From assembly GCF_017654505.1 (NCBI RefSeq), contig NC_054538.1:23774283-23838282 (forward strand): 64,000 nucleotides of DNA, written 5' to 3'. A model generated the notes under the pieces. The model was not told the DNA's origin. It saw nothing but the letters and a program-made list of their open reading frames with translations, and made no database searches. This DNA is from Polyodon spathula. Its lineage: Eukaryota > Chordata > Actinopteri > Acipenseriformes > Polyodontidae. The translations under genes were made by a program, and so were the position numbers. This document shows positions 51,954 to 63,875 of this stretch, one piece after another (the first letter of the stretch is position 1; each line of letters starts with the position of its first letter).

Positions 51954-53245
51954 AACAGCTACCGACACCACCCAGGGAACATTAATAATTAATAAAGTGC
52001 TTTGCGACAGTCACCCAGATCATTTTATGAATAGCAATATGGGCGACTTTCGTTAGTTTGAAACAAAATTCGTTTTATTAGGGCAGTCTGCAAGTAGTTG
52101 TATGAATAGTGCCCATAGTCCTTGTACATCCTTTCCTTTCTTGAATTTAATTAATCACACAGGGTTAACACCTTCACTCTTGATGTCAATGGGAATCCAT
52201 TATAATACCAGGTTAAACCTGGTTTAATGTGTAATCCGATGGATGGTTCCTTCCGCAGTACAGTTTAGGAAGAGTGCAGGAAGAGAACCCCCTACTATGC
52301 CACTTTGAGCAGCACAAGTTTTTCCATGTTCAAGAAGTCTCCCATGTAAGTACAGATTCTACATGTACAGTACCCCTCCCCATCTAAGACTAACCTTCCA
52401 AAATGGTATGGACATCCAGTACTAGCATGCAGTAACATGTTAGGTAACAAGTAACATGCAGGGTGTCAAAACAACCAACAAGAGTTCCTAAGCATGTGGT
52501 GAGAAACCATCTCATGGCAGCTGGGATTCAATGTGCACACACTCTCCATTTTCTTTCTTCAATTGATTAAACATTCTGTAAATACACGTCTGTTAAATGT
52601 TTAACATTTTATTATATTCAGATGCATGTCTTTAAGTTCATTAATTGTATCTGCAAATCAGCATTTGTTTTAGTGCATCAAAGAAAGCACCCCTTTCAAT
52701 TGTTCTGTATTATTTAGAAGCAGATGTATCTCTGATACCCATAAACAATACTATGCAGTGTAGAGCTAATTTGCATAAACAGTGCTTATTCAAACAACAG
52801 GCTTTTTTTTTTTTCTCAGCTTGGTCCATTCAGCTAGTAATAACACATCTGCTCAGGTTTTTCACAGTCCATTTTAAAAAGGTTACAGATACAAATCTAA
52901 TGTGTATGAAATATTCTATTTATTCCAAATTATGTCTTATTCACTCTGTATAATTAAACCATTGTGGGAAGCCATTTCATAACTTGTTTTACGGGGAGGT
53001 CTTAAATTATCAGTTTACAGAATTATCATTGATGGAGTTAGTAAAGAGAGACATTAATTTGCCAGTCATAATGGCCACATCTGTGAGCAAAGATAAATAC
53101 AATAATTATCATATTTAGTATCTCAAATGGATAATGCATGGCAGTTGCTGGTACAAAACAAATAGTTCAATAAAACCTATTTGCATTCTTTTTTTTCTCT
53201 CCCTGAAATACATAGATACAGCATATGTCTGTATTTGTTATACTT

Positions 53246-54079
53246 AGGGCCTCATTTACAAAATGGTGCACCATGATTGCAATTAGTGTGCACATTCATG
53301 ATTTCCGTTACTATTGCAATTTTATTAATTATCACACAAAGTAGTGGGCATATTATGGCACACACTGATTTTATTGTGCCACACTATGGTAATTGGAATG
53401 AAGATGCAATTTGCATGATAATATATTTAAATGAGGCACCCCACTCTGAATGATGAGATGAGCTTCGTTCACACCACATTTACAAAAGGGTGATCGTAGT
53501 GTGCACCTTAAAGTGAGCAATAACCACTGATAGGTGCTCTATTTAAACCTATGTTTCTGGTCTGAAATCTGTCTGGCATCATGGAGGCATTACATGCATT
53601 AAAGTTTTCATGTAGAGCAGTGAACATTATCTGTAAATAACAGGTTATATTAAGCGTGAATAATCATAAACTAATGTTATAATTTCTTAGATTTTATTTT
53701 ATAGTTTATTACATTGGTACAGATAGTAGAGTGTTTAAATAAAGCACTGGACCAAACAAGGTATTATAATAAGAAAAAATAAACTCATTTTCAGTCAGTG
53801 TAAACCACCTCCACATTTCACAATAAGCCACTGACCAAAAGATACGCCTGGGATGCTGGTTTTTTTTTATATCACATGGTCACAGGTAAGACTTGGGCAT
53901 TATCGTGCACATTAAATAATCGCTCACAGTACATGTAGTGCATGCTATGGTATGTAAATGAGCCAAACAATGTGCACGTAAATTAATGCGTTCTCTGTTA
54001 GTAAACGGGACAGTAAATTTGGATTTACTTAATGTGCACTTTAAAGCCACATTTAGTGCCTGTTCATAAATGACTCCCT
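53246..54079. mobile_element. Inverted-repeat DNA element (about 0.83 kb), Harbinger-like termini
   Basis: The left end reads AGGGCCTCATTTACAAAATG. The right end, inverted, reads AGGGAGTCATTTATGAACAG, giving a TIR of about 14 bases with mismatches. The flanking trinucleotides (TTA left, TTT right) are close to the TWA target of Harbinger elements. The right half, inverted, is homologous to 21302-21500. No coding capacity was seen. Classification is tentative; the terminus also resembles the right end of the Harbinger copy at 28705. Confidence 0.6.
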
Positions 54080-54084
54080 TTCTC

Positions 54085-54530
54085 AAAGACGGCTGCAGTG
54101 GATGACGTCAGACAAGAAACAGGAACCAACAAATAAACAAGAGAGAGAGAGGTGAAGCTGAGCGATTGTTACCGCTCAGCATTTAATAATTAAACAAGCA
54201 GAAAATAAAAGGTTGCAAGACAAACAAATCACAGGACACGGCACTTTAGCCAAAATAAAGAGATGAAAGAAAACGGATCAACACTTAAACAAACACTGGA
54301 GTAACAGACAAACAAACACGGTGAGTCAAAACAATTATTTACTTTTGTTTTTACTTTCTCCTCTCATCCGTTCTCCACTCACCGAACACACAACCCAGAG
54401 TGGGTGAAAACATGCAGCTTTTATGCAGCTATACCGAGACTCGATTGCTAATCAATCATTCAATTGGAGTCTCGGTACAACTGCACGTGAATTAATAAAG
54501 TGCAATTCCCCGTGCTCGCATATTACATTT
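54085..54530 (-). mobile_element. LTR-like module, copy 3
   Basis: Minus strand: a dyad around 54436-54477 (GAGACTCGATTG versus CAATTGGAGTCTC) precedes a TATA-like GCATAAAAGC (54417-54426). A leader then leads to a T-rich section of 'gtttgttt' runs and 'attaaatgctgagcgg' near the 3' end. 'gctgagcgattgttaccgctcagc' at 54157-54180 is a second hairpin. It has no coding region or confirmed target duplication. Confidence 0.4.
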
Positions 54531-55503
54531 TACCTGCACGTGAAGTGCTGTGCAATCCTCGTGCCTAAATACAAATATACATTTTAAACAACTCATGTTC
54601 CACAGACCCATTTATATCCCGTGTACCAATGACTATACACCAACATTAACAACCAACACTCAACATATAACACTGAAATACACACAGGGGTGGACAACAT
54701 TGCCACACGCCCTTAGGCTGTTGAGGAGCAACTAATGTGAATTTAAAGAGGTTCTGACTTTACAGTTAAATGTAAATTACCAATTAAAAAAAAAATGTTA
54801 AGAAGACTTTCTTCTCTGCTGACAGGAATGACTACTTAGTTCTTACCTTGGGGTAAAAGGATAAATGCTAGTTATATTTGGTTTAAGAGCAAAGGTATGA
54901 CAGTACTTAGTGTAACACTCTGAGCGAAATATGGAAGTACTTGGTTCTGTTTGGGAGGTAAATATATGGCAGTTCTTCATCTTTGCCTGGGAACACAGGA
55001 GAAAAGCACTTTGTTCTGTCCTCAAAGTGAAACCCGGTGATACTATTTTCCAGCCCTGTGCCCTCAAAGCAAATTTTATAACATATTTTCACAAAGAGAT
55101 TTTAAAATGGCCCACTTAAATTATTATTAATAGTAATATATTTAAAAAAAAAAACAATGAAGCATACATTTGCAGATCTGTTTATTGCCTGTATGTATTG
55201 TAGTGCTGTTCATTCATGTTGAAGTAAAATGTAAAATTGGAAAACAACTGCTCGTCTCTGGTTCAATACATCATTTCAGATCGGAATACAAAGACTGCCT
55301 CTGAACTAACTTAAACCAAGAGCTCCATCTATAGTATGTCACTGGTTTAATGTGTGTTTGTTGTCCAGTATAATCTGGTTTTACAGATGATGTTTAAAAG
55401 TTCTAATAAAAAGAGCTATAAATCACATTTCATACTATTATTAGCAATATTATCACTGGTTCCCCTTTTCCTCTAATGAAAATCTTTTGGTTATTTTATT
55501 TGA

Positions 55504-55565
<62 letters not shown>

Positions 55566-55580
55566 TACATATATATAATT
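55504..55580. repeat. (AT)n microsatellite
   Basis: About 60 bases of perfect AT followed by decayed units. Confidence 0.97.
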
Positions 55581-56552
55581 AAACACATTTATAGTTGTAT
55601 CTTTTAAACTACAGTTATAAAATATCAAACGGCATTTCCATTGGAATGTGCTGTTTCAATTTTAAAATCAATCAAGAGAAGAAAGGTCTCTACTGTGAAT
55701 AAATGAGTGGGATGTAATTTTTTTTCTGTCGTTTTCCTATGTGCCTTTGAAGAATGCAGCAGTTTGTAGGCTTTCAGACAGTAATTCTCAAAATAAGAAT
55801 GTCTCTCCCATTAGCTTGGTGTTCTCAGTATGAACCACTAGAAATAGCATCTAATTTCCCAAAGTCCAGCAACAACCTGGGGTAACAAATACACTAGTCA
55901 GGGGTGTCTCAAGACCAACTAGTAATCCTCAAAGACCACAAAGTAAAAAGCATATATAGTGGAGGCAGTTGTACATTTACGCATGTCATGCTCCATCTGT
56001 TTTTTTTTTTTTTAAGAAACATTATTTAGTGCAATTTATTGAATGTGTCAGATTGTGTGGATATATAGAGGTGTCTCTCTGTCTGTACATCCATCCATCC
56101 ATCCATCTATATGACACATTTATATTTTCATATGTATCCTGAGAATGCAAAAAATGATTCCACATACTATAAGCCACATAGTATGTTTTACTATACTACT
56201 AACTCCTCATTTGCTTTCCTTATGGTCATAAATACCCATTCTGTTCTATACTATTCTGTATACACCGTTGGTATACATTATAATCAGCAACATTTCCTTC
56301 ATACCATTTTGAATTTACAGCCATGTTGGGTGATGGATGTTACTGATATTATGCCTTTGTTCTAGATTCATGGCACTGCTGTATCCTCAATTATAACAGC
56401 GTGTATCCAAGTCAATTACTGGACAATAAACACAAGTTTTTCAATGTCTACAATGTATTGTGGAGGATGTTTTTTATAGTTTTTCATTTTGGGTTTATCT
56501 ACTTCAAAATCTAACTTTTTTTAAACCATAATTTTTATCATTGCTTCTACAG

Positions 56553-56735
56553 CTGTCAGTGTTACTCGGCCAAGATTTAGTGGAATAGATGAATTTGGAT
56601 CCACCTCCTTTTTGGCATATTTTACAATCCACAATATGAGCTTTTACTTTGAGTTCCAGTTAAAATTCACCTTAGCTAACAACAGGTCTGCAGTGAAAGA
56701 TAACCTTATTGTCTTCACTGGGCAGAAAGGACAAG
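56553..56735 (+). CDS. eys: EYS exon, start of a laminin G domain
   Basis: The acceptor is CTTCTACAG before 56553 and the donor GTAAGA after 56735; the length is 183 bp. CT completes the Ala codon from the previous exon. The exon encodes VSVTRPRFSGIDEFGSTSF, then FTIHNMSFYFEFQLKFTL and DNLIVFTGQKGQG. The F-x-G...S-x-L/F, hydrophobic strand pairs and the L-I-V-F-T turn mark the first half of a laminin G domain. NMS is a possible N-glycosylation site. The last G splits a Gly codon with the next exon. Confidence 0.95.
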
Positions 56736-56956
56736 GTAAGATTCCAGTGACTTCTAAGTTGATGTGTTGTCATCTGTTAATCCTCATGCGTCCCATCTAG
56801 TCCATCTTGTGGACTTTTCATTTATCTGGTTTTCACAAAACAATAGGACTGGTTGATGGAATCAGTGGGACTTGGTTCTCTGTTATTTTCTTTTATGTTG
56901 CCTAAATGTAGACATTTTATAAGTAACACTCTTTTGGACAACCAACACCTTTGGAC

Positions 56957-56958
56957 TA

Positions 56959-57031
<73 letters not shown>
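56957..57031. repeat. (TA)n microsatellite
   Basis: About 75 bases of TA in the short intron between two laminin G exons; a 30-base poly(A) follows at 57120-57149. Confidence 0.97.
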
Positions 57032-57032
<1 letters not shown>

Positions 57033-57115
57033 TGTTACTGGACTGGTGCTGTTATTTACATAATTCCATCGAATAGGGCTGATAAACCAGAACAGTCAGT
57101 TGGAATTACGTATAG

Positions 57116-57152
<37 letters not shown>

Positions 57153-57291
57153 CCTATCTGTATAGATTTTAAATGGGATAAGATCTTTGAAACTCCTACA
57201 TTAAGCATGTCTATCTATTGATATAGTCTGTTAACAATCTTTTTCCAGTATTTAATTTCATATATTCAACATATTTTTTTTTTCTCATTAG

Positions 57292-57458
57292 GTCTCAATG
57301 GAGATGATTTCCTAGCATTGGGTCTGCGAAAAGGCCGAATTGTTTATAAATTCAATCTGGGCTCTGGTGTTGCTACCATATTAAGCGAGCCTCTCAATCT
57401 GGAACGTGATATCCATATTATCCATTTTGGCAGATCACTTAAAACTGGATGGTTAAAG
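57292..57458 (+). CDS. eys: EYS exon, laminin G domain (middle)
   Basis: The acceptor is CTCATTAG before 57292 and the donor GTGAGT after 57458; the length is 167 bp. The first two bases complete Gly. It reads LNGDDFLALGLRKGRIVYKF, then NLGSGVATI, EPLNLERDIHII and HFGRSLKTGWLK, ending on a codon boundary. The D-D-F-L-A-L-G-L-x-x-G-x-I-x-Y strand and N-L-G-S-G turn are the core of a laminin G domain and agree closely with my recall of EYS. The intron before it is only 556 bp. Confidence 0.96.
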
Positions 57459-58244
57459 GTGAGTTACTAGTTACTTTATTTAAAAGCATAGGTCTGCAAT
57501 GTATTTATTAGGCTACCGCGTTAATGGTTTTTATTTATTTTTATTTCCAAATAGATAGACACAATTGGGGTAACCCTGGAGAATAATTCCAACTCGTCTG
57601 GCTTTTACATGAGGAGATTAAATCTAAATAAACATGATCAGTACACAGTTGTTTTATGTTTATGTTTATAGTAACATACATCAAATACAACACAGGTTCA
57701 TCTTTCTGCACCTATGCCGTGTGTTCCTTTCATAAAGCAAGTTAGCTTTCATTTCTCTTCTTACAGGAACACCTTCTGTTTCATAAAATATTAATAAGTA
57801 ATAAATAAATACATAAATAAAAATCGGTTTTGGGTAATGTTTGGGCATAATCACAATGCATAGGAGTGGTCTGGCATTATCTCATTCCCATAAAGGTCAA
57901 ACTCTAGCCTGACAAATTCTCAAATAAGTGTGACATTACCTTTCCCTCCCAAAAATGGTGTACATACATCTGTATTGCATCTCAGTGGATGTATGACTTC
58001 AATTAAAATGCAGTAAACAGTAGTAATATCCACAGTGTGCTCTGCAGAGCATGCCTCAATTTGTCAATCACTGTGGCTAAACTATGTCAACTGCAGCATA
58101 ATATAAACTCCAAGATCATACTAGTAACAGACTACAATTACATTGATCACAGTTACTGTATTGTGTCCCATTTCCACCTAAACCACTCCAGTATATTAAA
58201 CCTAATAGTATTAGTGAGGCAGTAACAATTACGTTTTTCTTAAG

Positions 58245-58389
58245 GTGGATGACCAGAGGAATAAAACAGGCTCTTCCCCTGGACAGTTGGTGGGTCTGAA
58301 TGTTTTCAGCCAGTTTTATGTAGGAGGATATAATGAGTATACACCAGAACTGCTTCCAGCAGGTTCCCACTTCAGCAATGGCTTTCAAG
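58245..58389 (+). CDS. eys: EYS exon, laminin G domain (second half)
   Basis: The acceptor is TTTCTTAAG before 58245 and the donor GTAAGG after 58389; the length is 145 bp. Frame 1 reads VDDQRNKTGSSPGQLVGLNV, then FSQFYVGGYNEYTPELLPAG and SHFSNGFQ. The F-Y-V-G-G-Y strand is the L-x-I-G-G equivalent found before the last strand of laminin G domains. NKT is a possible N-glycosylation site. The final G pairs with GC of the next exon to give Gly. Confidence 0.96.
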
Positions 58390-61360
58390 GTAAGGTCTTC
58401 ACAGGTTTTGCAATCCTATTTTAAGTGACATACATTTGGAATCTAAATTAGTTTAAATTTAGTGTGATTGGTACCGCATAGCTTTTTCTACTTGTAAATG
58501 ACGTGTTAACCATGAACAAAATAGTCTTTTGTACTGACTGAAGTCTTATCATGCGCTTAGAAAAATGGGGTATATTCTAATTTAAACATGAATACAACTT
58601 AGCCAATCTTCTGAAGCAACCAAGGTGGATTTAAATATTTTAGAAATCATAAAAGCCCTGCTATACATATAAAAACGTTCACTTTAAAGGAATAGGAGTT
58701 TGAGCAGTCTATTCATGCCAAGAAGCTTGTAGAGAAATACAATTCCTTTATAGTGTTGGCACAGAAAACGCATTACAGATAGTAAACTAATGAAAGTAAC
58801 AATTGAGTTGCTTCCTCTCATATGGAACTGTAACCTTTAAAAAGCAATGTACAATGAGACCTCATAAGCTGCTAATCAAATTCTTGTGACCTTACAGGAG
58901 CACACATCCTGCCTGCTTGAGATAAACAAAGTGATCCTTTAGTACATTGCTTACAAGGGTGGGATTTGAAAAGGGCTGTTGTTATGCTTAATTAAAATAA
59001 AGCATGCCTGCAGAAAAAGTCTTAGACATGTTGCATTTTTCTACTCTGATGCATTATGAGCATCAGCAATTTACTCAAAGCCTCCACTAGTGTTTTCTAC
59101 TATTATAACAACCTTGAAGGAAAAACATTGAGTGAAATAGCTCGCATCACTCGATTTTCAAGGTGTGGTAGCCAAAGCATAATCAACAAGCACAGAGAAA
59201 CATCATCAGTAATTGACAAACCCAGGACTGGAAGACCCAAAAAGCTGTCTAACAAGGATGAGCAATACATGAAGATAATATCCTTAAGGAATAGAAAGAA
59301 GACAAGTGTTGAATTGACAACAGAATTGGCAGAAGGAAGACATTTTGCACAGCAGTGTGTGTGTGTATGTGTGTGTATATAGATATCATTCAACAGCCTC
59401 CAGTGCACTCAAATAAAAATTGTTTTCCTTTGTATTTCTAACTATAATCCCCTGTAATGTATTACTATTACTTTTCCCCATTTCTCTCCAGGGCAATGTA
59501 TCCTTTCTATTTGCTGTAATTCCCAGTTTATACACCCCAAAATAACATAGTTGCTTTATTAAACCCTTTTGAAGAAACTGTTGGCTTAAAAAAACTCAAC
59601 TGCTATATTTTTTTATTCCTAGTATAAATTCCAAAAACACTGATAACCATTAATTGCACTTAATGCAACACAAACATCTTTACTTGACATGTGGTTCTAT
59701 GAACTAGCAACTAATCAGAGCTGCAGCTATGATCTGCCTCAGTAGTTTCTTTCTCCACTAGATGTCATTGTTTCTCTATGTTCAAGTATTCTTAATTTTA
59801 CTTTAGGCTGCTGTGTTATTAAAACAAAAACATGTTTTGGTGTAGGAACACTGAGCTGAGCGGAGCTGGTGTATGACATCACAGGGCAATTGTTTTTTGT
59901 TTTTGTTTTTTTTCAATTGCTAGATTGACTTTTGACAAGAGGACAACTGTGCAAACTGTGGTTTTGTGACAATTTCAATCACAGGGTTTAATAATAGTCT
60001 TAATTGACCCTACCGTCAAGTCCTCAGAGCTTCCATTACTGAAACACAGTTGTAAATTAATAACAAAAAGAATTAGTGTTAATTAATATAAAATAAATAG
60101 GTGACATATTTGCCAGTTAAGTACTATACAGTCATGGAACACAAGCTTAAATTACTGGACTGCCAACGCTTTGTAGACACAAGCATTTCAGTTTAATATA
60201 TGACCCATCATCAGTATGAATCTGATGAAAATTGTAATAAATAACTAATATAACCTTCATGTGACTCTTGTGATCTTTCCTGTCAATGCTGCTTTTCAGT
60301 TTTCCCGACTTATTACTGTTGAATGGAAACAAGATCCTAGCAGGCCTAAGAAGGATTAGACTAGCAATTAGTCTTCTGAATATTATCCCGTAACATTCCA
60401 CACAGCCACATTCGCACATCAGCCAAGTTACTGTAATCAGAATTAGGACTTACAGAGAAAATAATACAGTAACTTATAGAACCACCTAGTTCTTTAAAGG
60501 TGGAAATATAGTAAACAACACTGCCAGAACATAAGCTAATTCCTCAGGCTGTCCTGCAGCCAACAATTGGAAAGCTGTGGTCTTAGATTTCGACATTAGT
60601 GGGGCTTTGTATTTCTAAACACATTTCCAATAGATACAACAGGAATCACCATATTAAACAGATATACAGACTTCTTGTGCTAACTTGTGTGTTATACATA
60701 TTTTTTAGGTTCCATGTGCCATAGCAGACAAGCAGCAGTTGGATCACGTACAGTAAATGCTTTTATAATTATATATATATATATAATATTTAATACATTA
60801 GTAGGCATCCAATGCTGGTAATGCATTTAACAGATGACATACTGTCTGAGACACAGATTTATTATTGTGTTTTACATATTTGAGTGTTTTACATATTACA
60901 ATAAAAAATATAGATCAAATCAAGTCACATGAAGCGTGGAAGATCATTTGAAATTAGTAAAAGAAGAATCAGAGAAGAACAATGCCATACTTTCTACAAT
61001 AGAAAAATCTAATCTTGGCATATTTTGCAATGTTATTATTTCTATTGATAACTACATTTATTTTTGCATTTTCTTAGTATCAATTTCAGTTACTTCCTGT
61101 GCATGTTATAATCATGCCAGACCCTTACTTAGTGTTTGTTGTTAAAACAGAGCATACTTAGAAACAATTTACTTGGGTTATTATTATGCATGAATGGACA
61201 ATTTGGAAATGTCTGTGAACATTTTATGGTGTTCACTTAAAGGGAAAGTACAATACAAAAAGCTATTTAGATCAATTATTACAGAAAATATGAAGCCCTA
61301 ATTGGGAAAAAAACTGCTGCATTTAATGAAGACAGTTTTGTTTTTTTGTGTTTTATAAAG
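58390..61360 (+). other. eys: EYS intron, 3.0 kb
   Basis: Holds a truncated Tc1 fragment (59056-59345). A short TG run truncates it. Nothing else is recognisable. Confidence 0.85.
59056..59345 (+). pseudogene. Tc1-like transposase, N-terminal fragment
   Basis: The plus strand, open from 59056, reads GKTLSEIARITRFSRCGSQS, then IINKHRETSSVIDKPRTGRP and KKLSNKDEQYMKIISLRNR. This is the bipartite helix-turn-helix DNA-binding domain of a Tc1 transposase with the central GRP hook. After about 95 residues similarity ends at a (TG)n run. The catalytic domain and both inverted repeats are absent. The lineage differs from the Tc1 remnant at 20550. Confidence 0.85.
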
Positions 61361-61535
61361 GCTGCATCTTTGATTTACAAGTTCAGACGATCAGAAATGG
61401 ACGATTTCGAACACCAGGAAAGCCAGAAGGACACCCCAGTGCTGGCCGCAGTGTTGGGCAGTGTGACGACACACCATGTAGTCTGGTCCAATGTAAAAAT
61501 GGAGGAACATGTATTGACAGAGGTTCTACTGTGTA
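61361..61535 (+). CDS. eys: EYS exon, end of laminin G domain and start of an EGF repeat
   Basis: The acceptor is TTTATAAAG before 61361 and the donor GTAAGT after 61535; the length is 175 bp. GC completes Gly, then CIFDLQVQTIRNGRFRTPG closes the laminin G domain. EGHPSAGRSVGQC and DDTPCSLVQCKNGGTC follow as linker and EGF start, with ID and the rest of the repeat in the next exon. The last two bases (TA) join C to make Tyr. The E-G-H-P and S-V-G-Q-C stretches match what I recall of human EYS. A longer overlapping frame from 61346 is not the coding one. Confidence 0.96.
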
Positions 61536-62769
61536 GTAAGTATTTTAAATGTGATATCTAACATAAACACTTCACAGTGTGCTTTTTCTGCTGGTGAATG
61601 GGCTTGGTTGTGCTGGTAAAACAAAGTCCCAGGGCTTTAGACTGATGTTACATTGTTTGCTATGAACCACATTTGGTAGGAGAGCAGTAGTTTTGACTTC
61701 AGGCAAAATTCTATGAAGAAAATCTCTCAGTACCATGCAGGCTTCAATTAAAAACTACCAAAGTGTACAAAAGTTACAGTAAATAATTATCCCTTTACTG
61801 TATGTAAGTCTCAAACAATTTTGAATAGACAGCATTGTCTCAAACACAAGATCATAAAATAAATAACTGTGTGTGGTACAAAATCAGACCTAACAAGAGT
61901 TTACAGTGACAAGAAACATGTTAAATATTATTGTAGACAGGCAAGAAGACCAGTCTATGGTGAATAACCTGTCAACATACACTGTTTATGAAGATTATGA
62001 AGAGGAATTCAGAATCCTAATCAGAAAAGTTATTAAAACAGATAACAGATGATGAAGCATCTGATCTGACAAGGATTTAGTCAACCTATGTTGTATCTTG
62101 TTAAAATGGGCAACGTGACCATCCCTGGGAGAGGGAAGGGAACAACAGTTCCAGACAGGCAGTAAATTGAACGGCTTGGCTGTTAAACATTAGTGTGGAT
62201 GACTGGGAGATATGATTGCATTTTCTTTAAATGTAATTTCTGTTTGTATATTCCATACAATCAGATACACTATATGGTTTGATAGCAAGGGGCTAACAAT
62301 ATGGGAAAGGATTGCACATATTATTACAATTAACAGAACGGTTGATTAAAATGTATATACTGTACCTCAACCCTTGTACTGTATTGATGAAATAGCAAAC
62401 TACAGGACCATTACTGGATGAAACTTGCCTTGTACGGTGCATTTTTCTTGGTCTGATTAAAAGTCCTCAGATATCAGGGTCCCTGAGTCCCTTATTTGGT
62501 AATGGCACGTCTGTGTGGTGTTCAGGGTGAGTCTGATAGGCAAGGGAGCACCGGTTTGCATCGAGGCTGTGCAGAGTCTTCAGTATTTGCTGGGGATTCC
62601 ACAGGTCACATTGACTAACCTTTGATCCTATGGTAAAAGTAAGAGGTAAGACACCATATTTATTACCAAAGACCAATTATAAAAGGAAACGGAATCTGAA
62701 AAAAGTATGCGTACTTGGATTGTTAGAGGCATGGAATAGTAGCTGTTGTATATAATATATAATATAATA

Positions 62770-62861
62770 ATATCTTTATATAGCACCTTTCATAGTGGAC
62801 CACCATCACAAAGCTTTACAGAGGTAGGCTGTGAACTGTGCATTATATTTTACAGAATCAC
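62770..62861 (+). repeat. SINE-like repeat, copy 2
   Basis: 'agcacctttcatagtggacc', 'catcacaaagctttacag' and 'gtaggctgtgaactgtgcat' match 38961-39039 in order and strand. Confidence 0.6.
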
Positions 62862-63067
62862 TTATGACTGTATATAAGAAAATGACCACATTCTCTTTTG
62901 TAACGGTCTGTTATTGATTTAGTTGAGTGAGTTTCTTACATGAAAGATCAAATATTATACTATGTAAAATGTATTATGATTTGAACATTTTCCAATGCAG
63001 TTTTCGTGCACTGTGTCATTAGTTGTAACCTTCAGCTGACTGCCTGTTTGTTTGTTTTGTTTAATAG

Positions 63068-63240
63068 CTGTAAGTGCCCATTAGAGTGGAAGGGAGCGCT
63101 CTGTACAGAAACAGTCTCTGTTTGTGATGCTGAGCACACACCCCCACCACGCTGTGCCCAGGGCTCCACTTGTGTTCCTATTCCTGATGGATACACCTGT
63201 CAGTGCCCACTCGGGACAACCGGCATGCACTGTGAACAAT
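63068..63240 (+). CDS. eys: EYS exon, end of one EGF repeat and a further EGF repeat
   Basis: The acceptor is TGTTTAATAG before 63068 and the donor GTAAGT after 63240; the length is 173 bp. C completes Tyr, then CKCPLEWKGALCTETV closes the EGF repeat. A second repeat runs through CDAEHTPPPRCAQGSTC and GYTCQCPLGTTGMHCEQ. The unusually long Cys1-Cys2 spacing with the proline run (TPPP) is a feature I recall from human EYS at the same place. The exon ends one base into a codon, so another exon, expected to start the next laminin G domain, lies beyond the window. Confidence 0.96.
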
Positions 63241-63514
63241 GTAAGTAGTACAGTCTTTTTCTTCCATTAAAACAGATTGTATTATAAATCCATAATACAA
63301 AAAAGCAAATATAACCGGACCAGAAATACAGAGACCCCCTAAAACAGTGTATTTTAGAGGGAAATAACCGGTACTTTAAAAGGTATTTAAAACATGTGCA
63401 TATTGCTGTTCCCTTTTAATTAATCAATAACAAATTTGTATGCCCTTGGACTTGCATTAGAATATGAAATTCTGCTTGGGATATATGGAAGCATGTGTAT
63501 TGTGTTTGTTTGTA

Positions 63515-63875
63515 CAGCTATAGCCAAAAGATTTGCATCACCTGGAATTGTAGGATTGAGACATTATAAAAATGAATAATTAACTATATGAACATAATTT
63601 AGATATTTTATTTAACATCATGTAATCAAAATATTAACAAAATGATATTACAAAAGTCTACCGGAAGCCAGAATAGTAGTACAGTATTTCATGTTAGATT
63701 TTGAAATGTGACATTTTTCAGTTTTAGTCAGATTTTCGGTAAGGAGTCTATGGAAAACTACAAGCGGTGTGTAATTCAATATGTTAACGTAACATTATCT
63801 AGCAGGTTTCATTCTACCTTATGAAGCAAAATGAGTTAACTCTATAGAATGATGCAAAACTTTTGGCCACAGCTG
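63515..63875. mobile_element. Tc1/mariner-type MITE, 361 bp, TA-flanked
   Basis: The left end CAGCTATAGCCAAAAGATTT and the inverted right end CAGCTGTGGCCAAAAGTTTT are near-identical terminal inverted repeats, continuing into GCATCA. A TA dinucleotide flanks each side (63513-63514 and 63876-63877), as in the Tc1/mariner superfamily. The interior is A+T-rich and has no coding capacity. Confidence 0.9.

Larger units (their letters stand above)
43829..56552 (+). other. eys: EYS intron, 12.7 kb
   Basis: Carries an L2 LINE, the second copy of the hAT internal block, a triple duplication at 50182-50357, large TTA/TA microsatellites, a Harbinger-type inverted-repeat element and an LTR-like module. 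Nothing recognisable was seen in 47200-48440, 49930-50180, 51960-53240 and 54740-56550. 49849-49925 is a short CpG-rich patch without an identifiable function. 44410-44477 holds a two-copy direct repeat of 'gaacaaaaatttacaatggc'. Confidence 0.8.

Noticed and set aside
61346..61561. 71-codon frame across an EYS exon
   Set aside because: Wrong frame; the alternative frame gives the laminin G/EGF sequence and correct phases.
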